From Gautieria morchelliformis (Eukaryota; Basidiomycota; Agaricomycetes; Gomphales; Gomphaceae): a DNA stretch of 64,000 nt. The stretch is from assembly GCA_015179125.1 (NCBI GenBank), contig WHVA01000058.1, positions 268,521 to 332,520 of the forward strand, written 5' to 3'. Positions within the stretch are counted from its first letter, which is position 1. The number at the start of each line of letters is the position of its first letter. A program made the translations under genes and the position numbers. Under the pieces are notes generated by a model. The model saw only the letters and a program-made list of their open reading frames with translations. It was not told the DNA's origin and did no database searches. Below, in pieces: positions 10,223 through 20,991 of this stretch.

Positions 10223-11531
10223 CGATTCAGGCCTGGATGCAACGCAGTACCTAAGATAGAGGACACTCTAATAGGGCACCCTTACATAATCTACTTTAGC
10301 CCAATATTTTGAGCTCAATAGATGTTCACACGGTCACTTTTTCACCACTTTGCCTCCTACAATCCATGCAAGTAACCTCTAGAAATGAGTCCCAGGAAAC
10401 AGAATATTATTTGAATAAAAAAACGCCATGTTGCATGTGCAGTGGCCGTAAGGCGTCTCGGTAGTTTCTGGGCGGGGAAGTGAGGGTGAGATGACTCGGG
10501 AGCAGGGGATAGACTAGGGATCCGTGTTACATAAAGCAAAGCTAACGGCCTGGGTCGTCAACCTTGTGCATGACCTATGTCCGGGACACAGGGCCAAGGG
10601 CGTACCTGTCGAATATGTTCTCGCTTGAATATGTAATCCAATTGTGGGACACAACGCTTGTTAGCGAGGTGAGCGGCAGAGCACATCATTCCACTTCAGT
10701 CAAGGATCTGCCAGCTTCGCGAAGCTGATACGCAGAACGAGAACCCATCAACGCGAAACACACCTTCTGCTTCTCGCCACGTGCATGATTCAATCTCCGA
10801 CGTAGTCACCCACACGGACCCACGACCATCGCCCGCCCGACCGAGTGACAATTAGATGACTCGCCGGACCTTTGCGCCATGTCTCACTGCAGTGAACAGT
10901 TGATGTTCGCGTAGCAGAGCTAGCACTCTACGCGTTCTTTGACGTGGAACTCAGCGTAATCCGCACCCCAGCACGCGGATCCGGATACGCCCCTGAGCTC
11001 ACGGCCGACATGCCTGGCCCCTCTCCCGCTTGCTCGCGTTGCACCTCCGGCGCGGTGACTGTGAGCAACCCAGTGTGCACCCGATGTGTGGTTATCGGTG
11101 CGTTTCCTTGCGTTTTCTTTCTGTTTTTTTTTGTTTTCCTGTGTTTGCTTTGATATTGTGTGTAGGGATCACTCTTATGCCGTCATTTCCTGGTCATGCT
11201 GCCCTTCGTGTGCATTTAGCTCCCCCCTGACGCGCAAGAGACTAGTGCTGTCGCTACTACATACGTTGCCGTCGGTCCCTGAGCCGTTGACCTCTGGAGG
11301 ACTAGATCGTCAGGTTTCCACTCTTCCCTTGAATCCGCAATCTAAGCTGTGGTCGCGTATGTTATTGACATACGCGGTTGTGAGAGAATGGCTTTTTAAG
11401 TACTTCTACGTCACGCGTCTCTGTGGTTCTGATGGCTAGACAGGGAGAGACATGGAGGCGCAAGTGAACAGCAGCACGATATTGGCTACGTGACGATGGA
11501 AGCAATACTTATTAATAAACAATTATACACG

Positions 11532-13576
11532 TTACCCCGAGTCCTTCCTATTCTCCTCACTAATATCTACCCATATAACTTTTGCGAGCATATAACCAGC
11601 GCCATCCTCGTCCTTTACCTCCCCAGCGCCACCCTCGTCCTTAACCTCCTCAGCACCACCATCATCCTTTACTTCACCATCCTCGTCCTTTACCCCATCA
11701 GCACCACCATCATGGTTTACCACTCCAGCACCATCCTTGTCCTTTGTATTCTCAGCGCTAGCCACGTCCTTTACCTTTACCACCATCGCAGTCTCATCAG
11801 TCACCGCCGTCCCCTGTGGAAGGTTCTCCCGGCACGAAGTGTGTGTAATGTGGCGCAGGACAGAATCTATCCGCGCCAAAAGCATCGGGCGTGTTCCCGC
11901 ACAGGTACCGGACGTCGTGGTGCGTCAGTATGTGCCGCTTCGCCTCCTCCTCGCGGCCGGAGTCTTTGGTACAATTTTTGAAACTACACTTCCACCGCCA
12001 TTTTCCTTCAGCTGAGGCCTTTTCGGGGAGCTGGACCTTGCATTCTATCGTGGATCCCCCGCGGAGGCGCTCGAGCTCTTCCGCAGTCAAGATGACTGGT
12101 GCGCGTCTGCCATCCCCGGTAGGTCGAACGGTCTTCCCTTTCGGCTTATGAACCCTGTCGTGGTGGGTGGTAGACTGGCCTCTAAGGGCAGGCATGCGGC
12201 GGGCTGGCCCCGGGGTTGTGTGTGTGGGGGATTTTGGGGAATGTCCCCGGACTCGTCGTCGGAGGCCTCCTCGGGCTGGGCAGCTGCTGCACGACCCCGC
12301 CTCAGCGTGGCAAGTCCCTCAAGGACGGCTGCCTGGCTGCGATCCTTGACAGCTCGTATCTTCTGTCTGGGCTTGGGCTTGGGCGGGGGCGTGTGCGCAG
12401 TCGCCCCCGATTCCTCGACGGTGGTGTCCGCATGGTCTGCGCGAACGCGCGTTCGCGTCCAGGAGGTCTGACGCGTGGCTGCGCGTCTGAGACCGTTGAG
12501 GTCTGGTACGGTTGGGGTGGCGAAACGAGGGCGGTGGGTGGGAGGGTGGGACTGAGGTGTGAAGCGGGATGGCACCGGGAGTGTGTAGGGAGGGGGCGGC
12601 GGCGGCGGCTGTGCAATGTCGCCGCGTTCCTCCTCGTCGTTGCCGTTGTCGGGTGGTGGCCCATCCGCTGGGGCAGATGGTGTGTAAGGTGGCAATGGAG
12701 GTGACCCCGGGCGGAGCTCGTACGGGGACGGCTGTGGAATGACGCCGCGGTCCTCCTCGTAGGTGTTGTTGCCAGGTTGTTGCCCATCCGCTGGGGCCGA
12801 AATTGGACCGGTGGGGAGGGGAGGTGACCCTGGGCGGGGCTCGTACGGGGCCGGCTGTGGATTGTCCCTACGCACTTCTTCCTCCATCAATGAGGGGACG
12901 GAGGATGCGGCGAGTGAAGCCTGTTCAGGGGGAGTCGGGGCCGCAACTTCTACATCGATGGCATCCGAGAAATCGGAAGGGAGCAGCGTCAACGGCGAGT
13001 CTTCGGGGCTTGTAGTTCCGAGGGGAACGGGCTCCTGGTGTGGCTCAGACGCCTCGCTCGCCTCAGACTCCTCCACCGCCTCAAACTGCTCGTTCGCCTC
13101 AAACTGCTCGCTCGCCTTATGCGGAACCAACGTGATGTGATCAGCAATGGGGTATCTAAGGACGTTGTATAACTCACAATTTCGCCCGACCAGTTTGTCG
13201 AAGCCTCTTCCGCCATCGAATCCTCTTCCCCATTGAATCCTTTTCCTCCATCACGGGAGAGAGGCCAGACGGGACGTCTGTCACCCGCGATGGGCCACAT
13301 AAGAGGAGGCCCTGTAGATAATCCCTCGTGGCCGTGTTCTCCCTTAAGTAAGGCTTGAATGCGCTCTCACACTGATAAGCAACAGGGAGGCAAATGAGCT
13401 GAGTGAGGTGGAAAGAACGCAAGTCACTCACGGAGCATGTGCGGGAAGTGGCATACGTTGGGCGGAATATGTTCGCCCCAAGGCCGGATGACGCACCGTT
13501 GGCTGAGGATGCGCAGAGGCAATGCGTGTCGACGTTCATGGGGTGGGAGGAAGTAGAGGGACGACGAGGATTCCAT
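11532..13576 (-). pseudogene. proline-rich acidic C2H2 protein, copy M1
   Basis: Start ATG at 13576-13574 (MESSSSLYFLPPHERRHALPL). Exon 1 ends at 13432; intron 13431-13372 is 60 bp with GTGAGT...ATCAG, the same length and phase as in copy P1. Exon 2 encodes a conserved domain (MWPIAGDRRPVWPLSRDGG, GFDKLVGRNCELYNVLRY), then a long disordered Pro/Asp/Glu-rich part with repeated PYEPRPGSPPLP and DDESGDIPQ motifs, then a C2H2 finger (CSFKNC...HILTH) and a second partial finger. Acidic VKDEDGAG repeats (~30 bp period, 11590-11770) follow. Defects: TGA directly after the intron unless a 3' site 6 bases further (TGTGAG) is used, a missing G near 13240, and a frameshift near 11885. Only these three lesions separate it from a ~660-residue protein. 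Fingers of this kind usually bind DNA; the true role is unknown. Confidence 0.65.
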
Positions 13577-14929
13577 GTTACATTAAATTACTTATACATA
13601 TGGGCAGACAAGGGGAATTCGCGAATACAGTTCTGTGGACTAAATGAGACTGATGGTTCCGACGTGATGGCCATCAGTCCACAAAAACTGTTTTGCGTTT
13701 GGACCTAAATGGTAATTGCCTCCGTGGCGCCGGTTGTCTACGAGGTCCACGTAAGAACTTGAGGCAACGGCAGCTCACGTGCATCTGGGTTTATAGGAGC
13801 TGCAACGTTGAGCGAGGCTTTGTGTGGGCGCAGTGCCAAGGGCGAGTGGTACTTGCGAAGAAGATCAAAGGGTGCGCCGATCGGCTGGGAATGATACGAC
13901 ATTAGCTGAGCGCTTAGATTTGAGATAGCTAGGATGTACCGGACGAAAATACATATGCTCGCTTAGCCCGCTTCTCTCGAGAAGCTTTCATTCAGAGTCC
14001 GCTGCCGACGCCTGTTATTCAATCGTAAGGATGACGTAATGGGGCTCGACCCGGCCGCCGTTGTCCACGGACGCGTCATTGACGCGTCCATTGTGGCGAC
14101 TGCAGGGATGTCCAGTTTATGTGGGCGGAGGGGTCTTGTCTGAAGACGCTACTAGTTGCAGGGGTGTGGGGACTCCGACCTAGACCTGGATACTGCCATA
14201 CTCTGCTGCTGCATCTTATTGTTATTGCTGTTATCGCACCACTAACGTTTTTCCGACAGTAACAGCCGCATCTCCCTCCTTCCCACGCTGCTAGACTCCC
14301 CCGTGCTCACGGGCCTCCACTGGAGTCCGCTCGTGCACGGTGCAACGCAGCGCGATCTAAGGGCATGTGGATGCGTTGGGGGAATCTGAGTGATCGGTCT
14401 GACGCGCATGCCCAGTGAGATGGACAACGACGTGCGTGGAGCCCAGACCGCCCCGCAGGCATGGGCGGGGCAGCAGAGCCGCCGCACGACGCAGACTCCA
14501 CGCATTCCTCACCGTGGAGCACGCGGACCTGGCAGATACGTCCCTCGCGGCCAACACGCCCGCTCCCCCCGCCCGCTTGCTCGCGTTGCACCAGCGACGC
14601 GGCGACTTTTGAACAGCACCACGCACACCTCGCGGGGTACAGCGCGGGGTGGCAGGGCGGTAACGAAGCGGGGGTGTCCGGAATCCGTGGCTTTTCTTGC
14701 CTCTCGCGTCCTCATTTCCTGGTCATGCCACGCCTCTGGTACTTCTCGCCTGGTTTTTTTTTTCGCTTTCCTCGCCGCGCCTCATTGTTCCACATCTTCG
14801 ACTTACTCTTCTGTACCTCCTCGCTTGTCATTCATTCAGGTGGCTGCTCTGTCCCAGTTCTTTCTGTCGGTTGTACTTCTGGAAGACCCAGAAAATAGTG
14901 TTGCCAAAGTATTGGCAGGAAAGTGGGGG

Positions 14930-15530
14930 GCGGGGGTGGCTGAGGAATGCCCCCTGATTCCTCGTCGTATTCCTCTCCGGATGGCTCCTCGTAGGTGTCG
15001 TCGTCCGACGGCGGCTGGGGAAAGTCGCCAGATTCCTCCTCAGAGGTGTCTTCGTCGGCGTCGTCCGTTAGTTTCCCATCCGCTTGGGGGTGGGATGGTC
15101 CAGCCGTGGGCGGAACGAGGTCGGATTTCTTGTCCGAAATGTCCCCGTCGGCTGGGTGCCCATCCGCTGGGGCCAGCCTACACGAACGCAGGGGAGGGCC
15201 TGACTGGGCGACCAGCTTGATCAATCAAGGATCGAACAATCGCCGCTGCGATCCTTGAGAGCTCGTGTCTTCTCTTGTGCTTGTGCTGGGGCTTCTGCGA
15301 AATCTCCCAGATTCCTCGTCGGCCGTGTCGTCGCGCGGAGGCGTTCAAGTTGAGGAATGATGCCGGGCTCCTCGTCGGAGGCCGGATTCCTTGTCGGAGG
15401 GTGGGTGGCTTTTAGCGTAGGTGGATGCCGCAGATACGGTTTGACTGCTCGTAAAGACTGAAAAGTAGGTGAACTACTGAGTGAGATGCGAGGAGCGGAC
15501 TCAAGTGACTTGTGTTGGAGTAACAGACAC
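14930..15530 (-). pseudogene. W-type gene remnant in unit M1
   Basis: Exon 2 of the small W gene (complete exon structure at 39434-39815) is recognisable from the TTTTCAG acceptor and TCTTTACGAGCAGTCAA, followed by Asp/Glu/Pro-rich coding (TSEEESGDFPQPPSDDD, EEYDEESGGIPQPPPPP). Exon 1 with its ATG is missing; the upstream sequence has been replaced. It runs into block Z at about 14930. It shares the DEESG-IPQ-PP motif with the zinc-finger gene, so the two genes of the unit are paralogues in part. Confidence 0.5.
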
Positions 15531-15724
15531 GTGACTACCCGCGCGTGATGCAAGCTCGTTTGTTCTCTATATTTAGGTATATGCGTCTCTGTTATGAGAC
15601 ACCCCTTTTGTTTTCTCTTTTATTCAAACAATAGCAATAGAAACTATAAGTAACGATAGTTAGGACCGCTCTCCTCACTCGTTTGACACGCCATCGCGTC
15701 CAAACAGAGATTACTGTATCGGTT

Positions 15725-15891
15725 TGTTGCGCGCAGGACTGAGTTCGAAGGGAAAAGTGATAGGATTACTATCTGCTCAGTGAGTATCTAACAGTACGTA
15801 CCTGAGTTCGAAGGGAAAAGTGATAGGGTTTCCCTTCGAACTCAGACTACTATATTGGTCGACTGCGTCACGTGACCTCGCACGAGCAACA
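15725..15891 (-). repeat. copia 1 LTR (3' LTR, minus strand)
   Basis: A 167-bp LTR, among the shorter ones known for copia elements. It holds GAGTTCGAAGGGAAAAGTG twice, and the second copy pairs with TTTCCCTTCGAACTCAG to form a 17-bp-stem hairpin. It is nearly identical to 19907-20073 (one visible difference, GTTCGAAG versus GTTCAAAG), so insertion is fairly recent. Confidence 0.9.
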
Positions 15892-15913
15892 CACCCCCCT
15901 GACGCGGTCAACC

Positions 15914-18900
15914 TCAGAAGAGTCCCATGGCTCGTCTATGCCGTTCCACTGACTCGCGAGGCAGCGCTTTGGTCAGCAGATCCGCTGGCATATTATTCGT
16001 GGGTACGTAGCCGATCTGAATGACTTTATGAGCGACTTTCTCTCGCAGCCAGAAGTACCGGATATCCAGGTGTTTCATGCGTCCATGATGTTCGGGATTT
16101 TTGGCAACAGAGAGAGCAGACTGGTTGTCAATGAATAGGTGAGACGGTCCTTCGACTTTTGCGTTAAGCTCATCTAATAGGTTCCGTAACCAGACGATCT
16201 CGGTTCCTGCCAGGACCGATGCAACGAATTCAGCCTCGGTTGTGGACAAGGTAACGATATTCTGCAATTTGCTGGCCCAGCTAGCGGCTCCGGTTCCGAT
16301 CTTTGTGAGGAATCCGGAGGTCGACCGACCGTTGTCCGGGTTTCCTCCGTGGTCAGCGTCAGTCCATGTTTGGAATGACCTGGCTGATAGATCGGGCGCG
16401 TATGTGAGTGCTAGGTCGATTGTCCCTTGTAGGTAGCGCAAGAGATGTTTTACTGCCGTCCAGTGTGTCGGGCCTGGGTTTGAGTTAAATCGTGCGAGGC
16501 GTCCAACAGCGTAAGCGATATCCGGGCGAGTTGCGATAGCTAAGTAATTCAGCACTCCAACCCCATTTAGGTAGGGCACATGCTTCATTTCCTCCATCTC
16601 TTCCGGTGTTGATGGTCCCATGGCAGAGCTCAAATTCGGACCTGGGGCCATAGGTGTGAATACAGGTCGGCAATCCGACATCTGGAACCGATCAAGGAGT
16701 TCTTGAATATACTGCTTTTGTGAGAGCCTTAGTGTTTTCTGTGTGCGATCATACTCCACTTCTACGCCTAGCAGTGATGTTGTCAGGCCCAGATCCTTCA
16801 ATTTGAAGATTTCGCTTAGTTTGCTTTTGACCTGGTCCAGTTCCGGCTTCAAGTCTGATACTAGGGTTAAATCATCGACGAAAACGGGTATGATGACCTT
16901 GGTGGTATCGCTCATCCAGATATAGACGCTTGGCGCAGATTGAAGCCGCTTGAATCCCATGCTCTCCAACACAGTCCCAAGTCGTTCGTACCACAATCTT
17001 CCACTCTGCTTCAGTCCGTACAGTCCTCTCTTCAGTCTACATACCCAGTTCTGATCCCCCTTGATGATAGCCCTCCGGTTGCTGCATATATATTTTTGCG
17101 TCATCGTCAAGTACTCCATTCAGGTAAGCGTTCGATATGTCTACAGATTCGATGTGTGCTCCCTGAAGCGCTCCCTGAGCTAATATTGTGCGCAGGGCTG
17201 CCCATTGTGGGTAGGAGCAAAGACTTCGTCGTAGTCAATCCCTGGTCGTTGAGTATATCCCTTTGCTACCAGACGGCTCTTGTATTTATCTAGAGAGCCA
17301 TCTGAATGGAGCTTGATTCGGAAGACCCACCGAGAGCCAATGGCTTTCTCTCCAGGCAGTAGTTTTACCAGTTCCCACATCCCATTGTCCAGGAGGGCTT
17401 GGATTTCTGCATCTGTTGAGTTCTTCCACATTGGTGCATCGGAGCGTCGCATTGCTTCGGCGAATGTTTTAGGTACGCGATCATTTTTTATTGTCACATT
17501 CAGTGCCGCTCTGATAACGCACGGTGAAATCATGTTTGTATCAGTGGTGTCTGATCCATCATAGATGAATTCTAGGGCCTGAATGACTGAAGCGTTGGCT
17601 GCTGCACCCCCCTCAGGGCCTGGCTCGTCATGATCAGGAGGGGGTCGAGGTCGGAGGAAGGGGTCGTGGAGGTGACGGTAATCGATGCGGGCGGTTGTCC
17701 TACTGGAGCGGTGGGGTGGTGGGTCAGGGTCGGCTGGTGGGTCAGGGTCAGCTGGTGGGTCAGGGTCAGCTGGAGGGTCAGGGTCAGCTGGTGGGTCAGG
17801 GATGGCTGGAGGAGGATTTGGAGCGGCTGGCGGGTCAGGTACAGCCTGTGGGCCGGGATTCACAGGGAGTTCAGCATCTTGGTCTGGCTGTCTTTCTGGT
17901 GGAGCTGCAATCTGGTCAGGAAGTAAAGTGGGTGGTAGAGATGATTCAATGGCATTTCTAGTCATGGTGAGGCCTGGGAATTCGGATTCATCGAAGATGA
18001 CGTCTCGAGATATGAGGATACGTTTTGTGATAGGGTCCAAGCAGCGCCAACCCTTATAACCGTCCTCAAAACCAAGGTAAATGCATTTGCGAGATCTGGG
18101 TTGCAGTCCTGTTCTCTCATCCTTTTGCACGTGGACATAGGCAGTGCATCCAAAAGTACGTAGCATCCCGAGGTTTGGTTTGTAGCCAAACCAGGCCTCA
18201 TATGGGGTTTTGTCTACAAGTGCGGAGGTTGGAGTGGCGTTGATGATCCGAACCAATATTTTCAGGGCTTCTCCCCACATCGACGCTGGTAGATGGGCTT
18301 GCTGTAGTAGTGCGACCGTTCCTTCAATGAGGGTTCGATTCGTCCGTTCTGAGATCCCGTTCTGCTGTGGTGTGCCCTTCGTAGTACGTTCGTGAAGTAT
18401 ACCTCGGTGCTGGAAATGCTGGTCCCACTTATGACCTATATATTCCCCGCCTTTGTCATCTCTGAAACGCTTCACTCTCAAGTTTAACTGGTTTTCCGCT
18501 AGTGCTTCGAAGGCTCGGTAGGCATCGAATGCCTCATCCTTTGTCTTCAGGAGATAAACAGTCCTGTACCTCGTGCAATCGTCCGTGAAAGTGATCCAGT
18601 ATCGGTATCCTGATGGTGTGCGGACTGGGAGAGGCCCGTGTACGTCTGAGACAACGAGATTGAGTGGGTTGGATGCTCGGCTATCACTCCTCTTTGGAAA
18701 TGGGTTGCGGTGTTGCTTCGCAGCAATACACGGTTCACAGATATGGGGAATGGTCGCATCTGAATTTAAATGTATTCCGTCGACCATGCCACTCTCTAAA
18801 AGCTTCTCCAGCCATGCCTGTCCGATGTGTGCTAGTCGTCTGTGCAATAATGGTCGGTCTACAATGGGTGAAGAGGTGGTAAGAGCCAGTTCTTGATTTG

Positions 18901-19300
18901 GGATTGTGTTCCCAGTTAAGAATCCCGTCCTGTTCCGTACTGTGGCACAGAAGCGCAGTTTGTTATCCTGGATGAATGATATGCGGCTGTTCACAATGCA
19001 GACTGTGAAGTTATGGTGTGTGGTAAGGTGGAGGGCCGCGAGTAGGTTGTTCTGTAGTGCAGGTACATGTAGAACTTGCGAGAACAAGATACTTTGCGCC
19101 GCTTTCCCATCAATGATGGGAGAAAATAGTACCTGCCCTCGCCCGGCTGAGTACACTATTTCATTCGTTGCCAGCCGGATGGGTACTCTGTAGTGCTCAT
19201 AATTCCGTAGCCAATGACGGTGAGGGGTCATGTGGCTAGTGGCCCCTGTGTCCGTGTTCCAACACAGGTCGGCGTCTCCGCTGGTTGGTGATGAGCGCAA
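15914..19300 (-). pseudogene. pol: copia 1 Pol: protease, integrase, RT, RNase H
   Basis: Read from 19300 downward. Protease has WNTDTGATSHM. Integrase has the HHCC zinc domain (HRRLAHIG...CEPCIAAK) and the D-D-E core (VVSDVHGP, FRDDKGGEY, GTPQQNGISERTNRT). A spacer follows with six 18-bp repeats (17700-17815) encoding DPPADP. RT has KYKSRLVAKGYTQ, YGLKQSGRLWYE and VFVDD; RNase H has TDADHGG, LSTTEAEFVA and FIDNQSA. Between about 17215 and 17060 two opposite indels put ~50 codons out of frame and create stops; the frames before and after are the same. With the TGA in front of pol this copy is inactive, though the domains are otherwise well preserved. Confidence 0.85.
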
Positions 19301-19303
19301 GGG

Positions 19304-19888
19304 TCATAGATTCGCATTTCTGGCGAGCTCCTCTGTGGTACCACTTGACATGCTCTCTTTCACTCGCTTCGCATTCTGCCTCCTCGGCAATCGTGCTTCC
19401 TCATTTCTTCGTGTTGGTTTGAGGCACGGGTGAGCGAGCCGGCATTTTTCCGCTGAGTGGCCTTGTCTTCTGCATACTGTGCATGCTGTAGTATTCCATT
19501 TTTCTATGGACGTGGGTGAGGACGCTTGTCGCTTCAGGTTTTCGTTTCCTGTGGCGACAGTGTTTCGATTGAGGTTGCTACTCTTTAGCTTTTTCCACAT
19601 TTCAAAGGGATTTTCCATGATGTTCTCGACGTGGGCGTATTGTGTCGGAGCGAGGGATTCGAGTATGATGCCAGCGGCCTCCTCCCTCTTCAGGAGCCAT
19701 TTCTCAGCTTCTCTTGCGTCCATCGGCCTTTCGAGGTCTTCGGTGACTATTTGCCATGCGTCTACTGTTACGAGTTTCTCCTGCATTTCAGTTGCCCAGG
19801 TATCGTAATTCGTGCCCGTAAGTTTGACGCTTTTCGCGCGACCTTCAGTTTCCGATTTGGGCATACTGAGATTTTTTTCTTCGATCAT
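19304..19888 (-). CDS. gag: copia 1 Gag
   Basis: About 195 residues from the ATG at 19888-19886, just downstream of the primer-binding site. KLTGTNYDTWATEMQEKL and LESLAPTQYAHVENI are typical of the copia UBN2/gag domain, and the zinc knuckle CTVCRRQGHSAEKC (CX2CX4HX4C) is intact. It stops at TGA (19306-19304), and pol continues in the same frame after that codon (PLRSSPTSGDADLCWNTDTG). This is either a nonsense mutation in a single gag-pol frame, the usual copia layout, or a readthrough signal; mutation is more likely. Confidence 0.8.
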   Translation of the reverse strand: MIEEKNLSMPKSETEGRAKSVKLTGTNYDTWATEMQEKLVTVDAWQIVTEDLERPMDAREAEKWLLKREEAAGIILESLAPTQYAHVENIMENPFEMWKKLKSSNLNRNTVATGNENLKRQASSPTSIEKWNTTACTVCRRQGHSAEKCRLAHPCLKPTRRNEEARLPRRQNAKRVKESMSSGTTEELARNANL

Positions 19889-19906
19889 AGCGCGGGGCCC
19901 ATAACC

Positions 19907-20073
19907 TGTTGCGCGCAGGACTGAGTTCAAAGGGAAAAGTGATAGGATTACTATCTGCTCAGTGAGTATCTAACAGTACGTACCTGAGTTCGAAGGGAAA
20001 AGTGATAGGGTTTCCCTTCGAACTCAGACTACTATATTGGTCGACTGCGTCACGTGACCTCGCACGAGCAACA
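19907..20073 (-). repeat. copia 1 LTR (5' LTR, minus strand)
   Basis: Second LTR, 167 bp, with the same TGTTG...CAACA ends and the same hairpin. On the minus strand it is followed by GGTTATGGGCCC, which is complementary to the anticodon stem-loop of an initiator methionine tRNA of the GGGCCCAUAACC type, as in Drosophila copia. Confidence 0.9.
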
Positions 20074-20990
20074 CAGTTATTACGCGATCTTTACAACTTG
20101 GAACACAACGCTTGTTAGCCGGGTGAGAGGCAGAGCACAGCATTCCACTTCGGTTGAAGATCTGCCGGCTTCGCGAAGCTGATAAGCAGAAGCGAGAACC
20201 CATCAGCGAGATACCTTCTCGTCACGTGATCAGTTCAATCTGCGACATAGCACCCACACGGACCCATCCCACGACCATAATCCCTCACGCCCCGAGATGG
20301 AGCTCTAAGCCGGACCCTTGCACCATGTCTAACTGCAGGAACAATCGATATCCGCGGAGCAGACCTAGCACTCTACGTGCTCTTCGAAGTGGAGCTCAGC
20401 GCACTCTGGTGACTCCGCCCGCCAACACGCGGATCCGGATACGTCCCTCCCGGCCGACATGCATTGTCCCATCGCCGCTTGCTCGCGTTGCACCTCCGAC
20501 GCGGTGGCAATGACCATCCCTGTGTACACAAAGGCGGGGTGTGTGGTTACCTTGCGTTTTCGGTTTTTTTTTTTTTTTTATACTGTGTGGTCGGATCAAC
20601 TCATATGCCGTCATTTGCTGGTCATGCTGCGCTTCTAATACTTCTCGTACCCACAAGCCCAGGCCCGCCTGCCGCGAATGCAGGAAGTATGCTGCTGCCA
20701 CTACATACGTTGCTGTCAGTCCGTGAGGCATCTGCAGGACTAGATCGTCAGGTTTAGACTCTTCCCTTGAATCCGCAGTCTAAGTCGTGGTCGCGTATGT
20801 TATTGACATGCGCAGTTGTGAGAGAATGGCTTTTAACTACTACGTTATGCGTCTCCGTGGTTCTGATGGCTAGACACCGGGAGACATGGAGGCGCAAGTG
20901 AACAGCAGAATGATATTGGCTACATGTCGATGGAAGGAATACATATTAATAAACTAGGCGGGTACACACGTTCGAGTCCTTTCGACTCTC
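20074..20990 (-). repeat. unit M2: blocks V and U, cut by copia 1
   Basis: Minus-strand block V (20990-20400) then block U (20330-20074), interrupted by copia 1. Block U contains GCTTCGCGAAGC at 20168-20179 and AACACAACGCTTGTTAGCC. Removing the copia element joins it to block W of unit M1, giving head-to-tail units. A run of 15 T lies near 20565. Confidence 0.7.
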
Positions 20991-20991
20991 C

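Larger units (their letters stand above)
7290..10255 (+). mobile_element. Ty3/gypsy element, truncated
   Basis: The order gag, acidic linker, retropepsin and first residues of RT is that of a Ty3/gypsy polyprotein. The element stops at about 10255, just inside the RT (KTRW, then RFRPGCNAVP), and runs directly into block U of the ~5 kb unit, so RT, RNase H, integrase and the 3' LTR are missing. No 5' LTR is evident between 7185 and 7290. A short upstream frame (7294-7431, starting MAANCAPPGDYF) may be a frameshifted gag N-terminus. Confidence 0.75.
10357..15560 (-). repeat. ~5 kb tandem unit, minus copy M1
   Basis: Read on the minus strand, blocks come in a fixed order: W gene (15540-14930), Z (14930-14690), Y (14690-14110), X (14100-13800), A (13735-13577), zinc-finger gene (13576-11532), V (11590-11000), U (10870-10357). 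The same order occurs on the plus strand at 35-44 kb. The palindrome GCTTCGCGAAGC in block U recurs at 10714 and 20168. Subtracting the copia insertion gives a period near 5.1 kb, against 4.94 kb for the plus array. The unit is therefore tandem on both sides and the arrays are inverted relative to each other. Confidence 0.8.
15725..20073 (-). mobile_element. Ty1/copia element 1, full length but disabled
   Basis: Bounded by two 167-bp LTRs starting TGTTG and ending CAACA. Flanks are CGGTT on the left and CAGTT on the right, a 5-bp target duplication with one mismatch. The minus strand has a primer-binding site GGTTATGGGCCC directly after the 5' LTR and a polypurine tract AGGGGGGTG directly before the 3' LTR. 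Inside are gag, protease, integrase, RT and RNase H in copia order. It is inserted between blocks U and W of the tandem unit. Lesions: TGA between gag and pol, and a compensating frameshift pair in RT. Confidence 0.9.

Noticed and set aside
12148-12704. Gly/Arg/Val-rich plus-strand frames in the 12-13 kb region
   Set aside because: They mirror the GC-rich, proline-rich minus-strand gene, whose exon structure and family conservation fix the coding strand.
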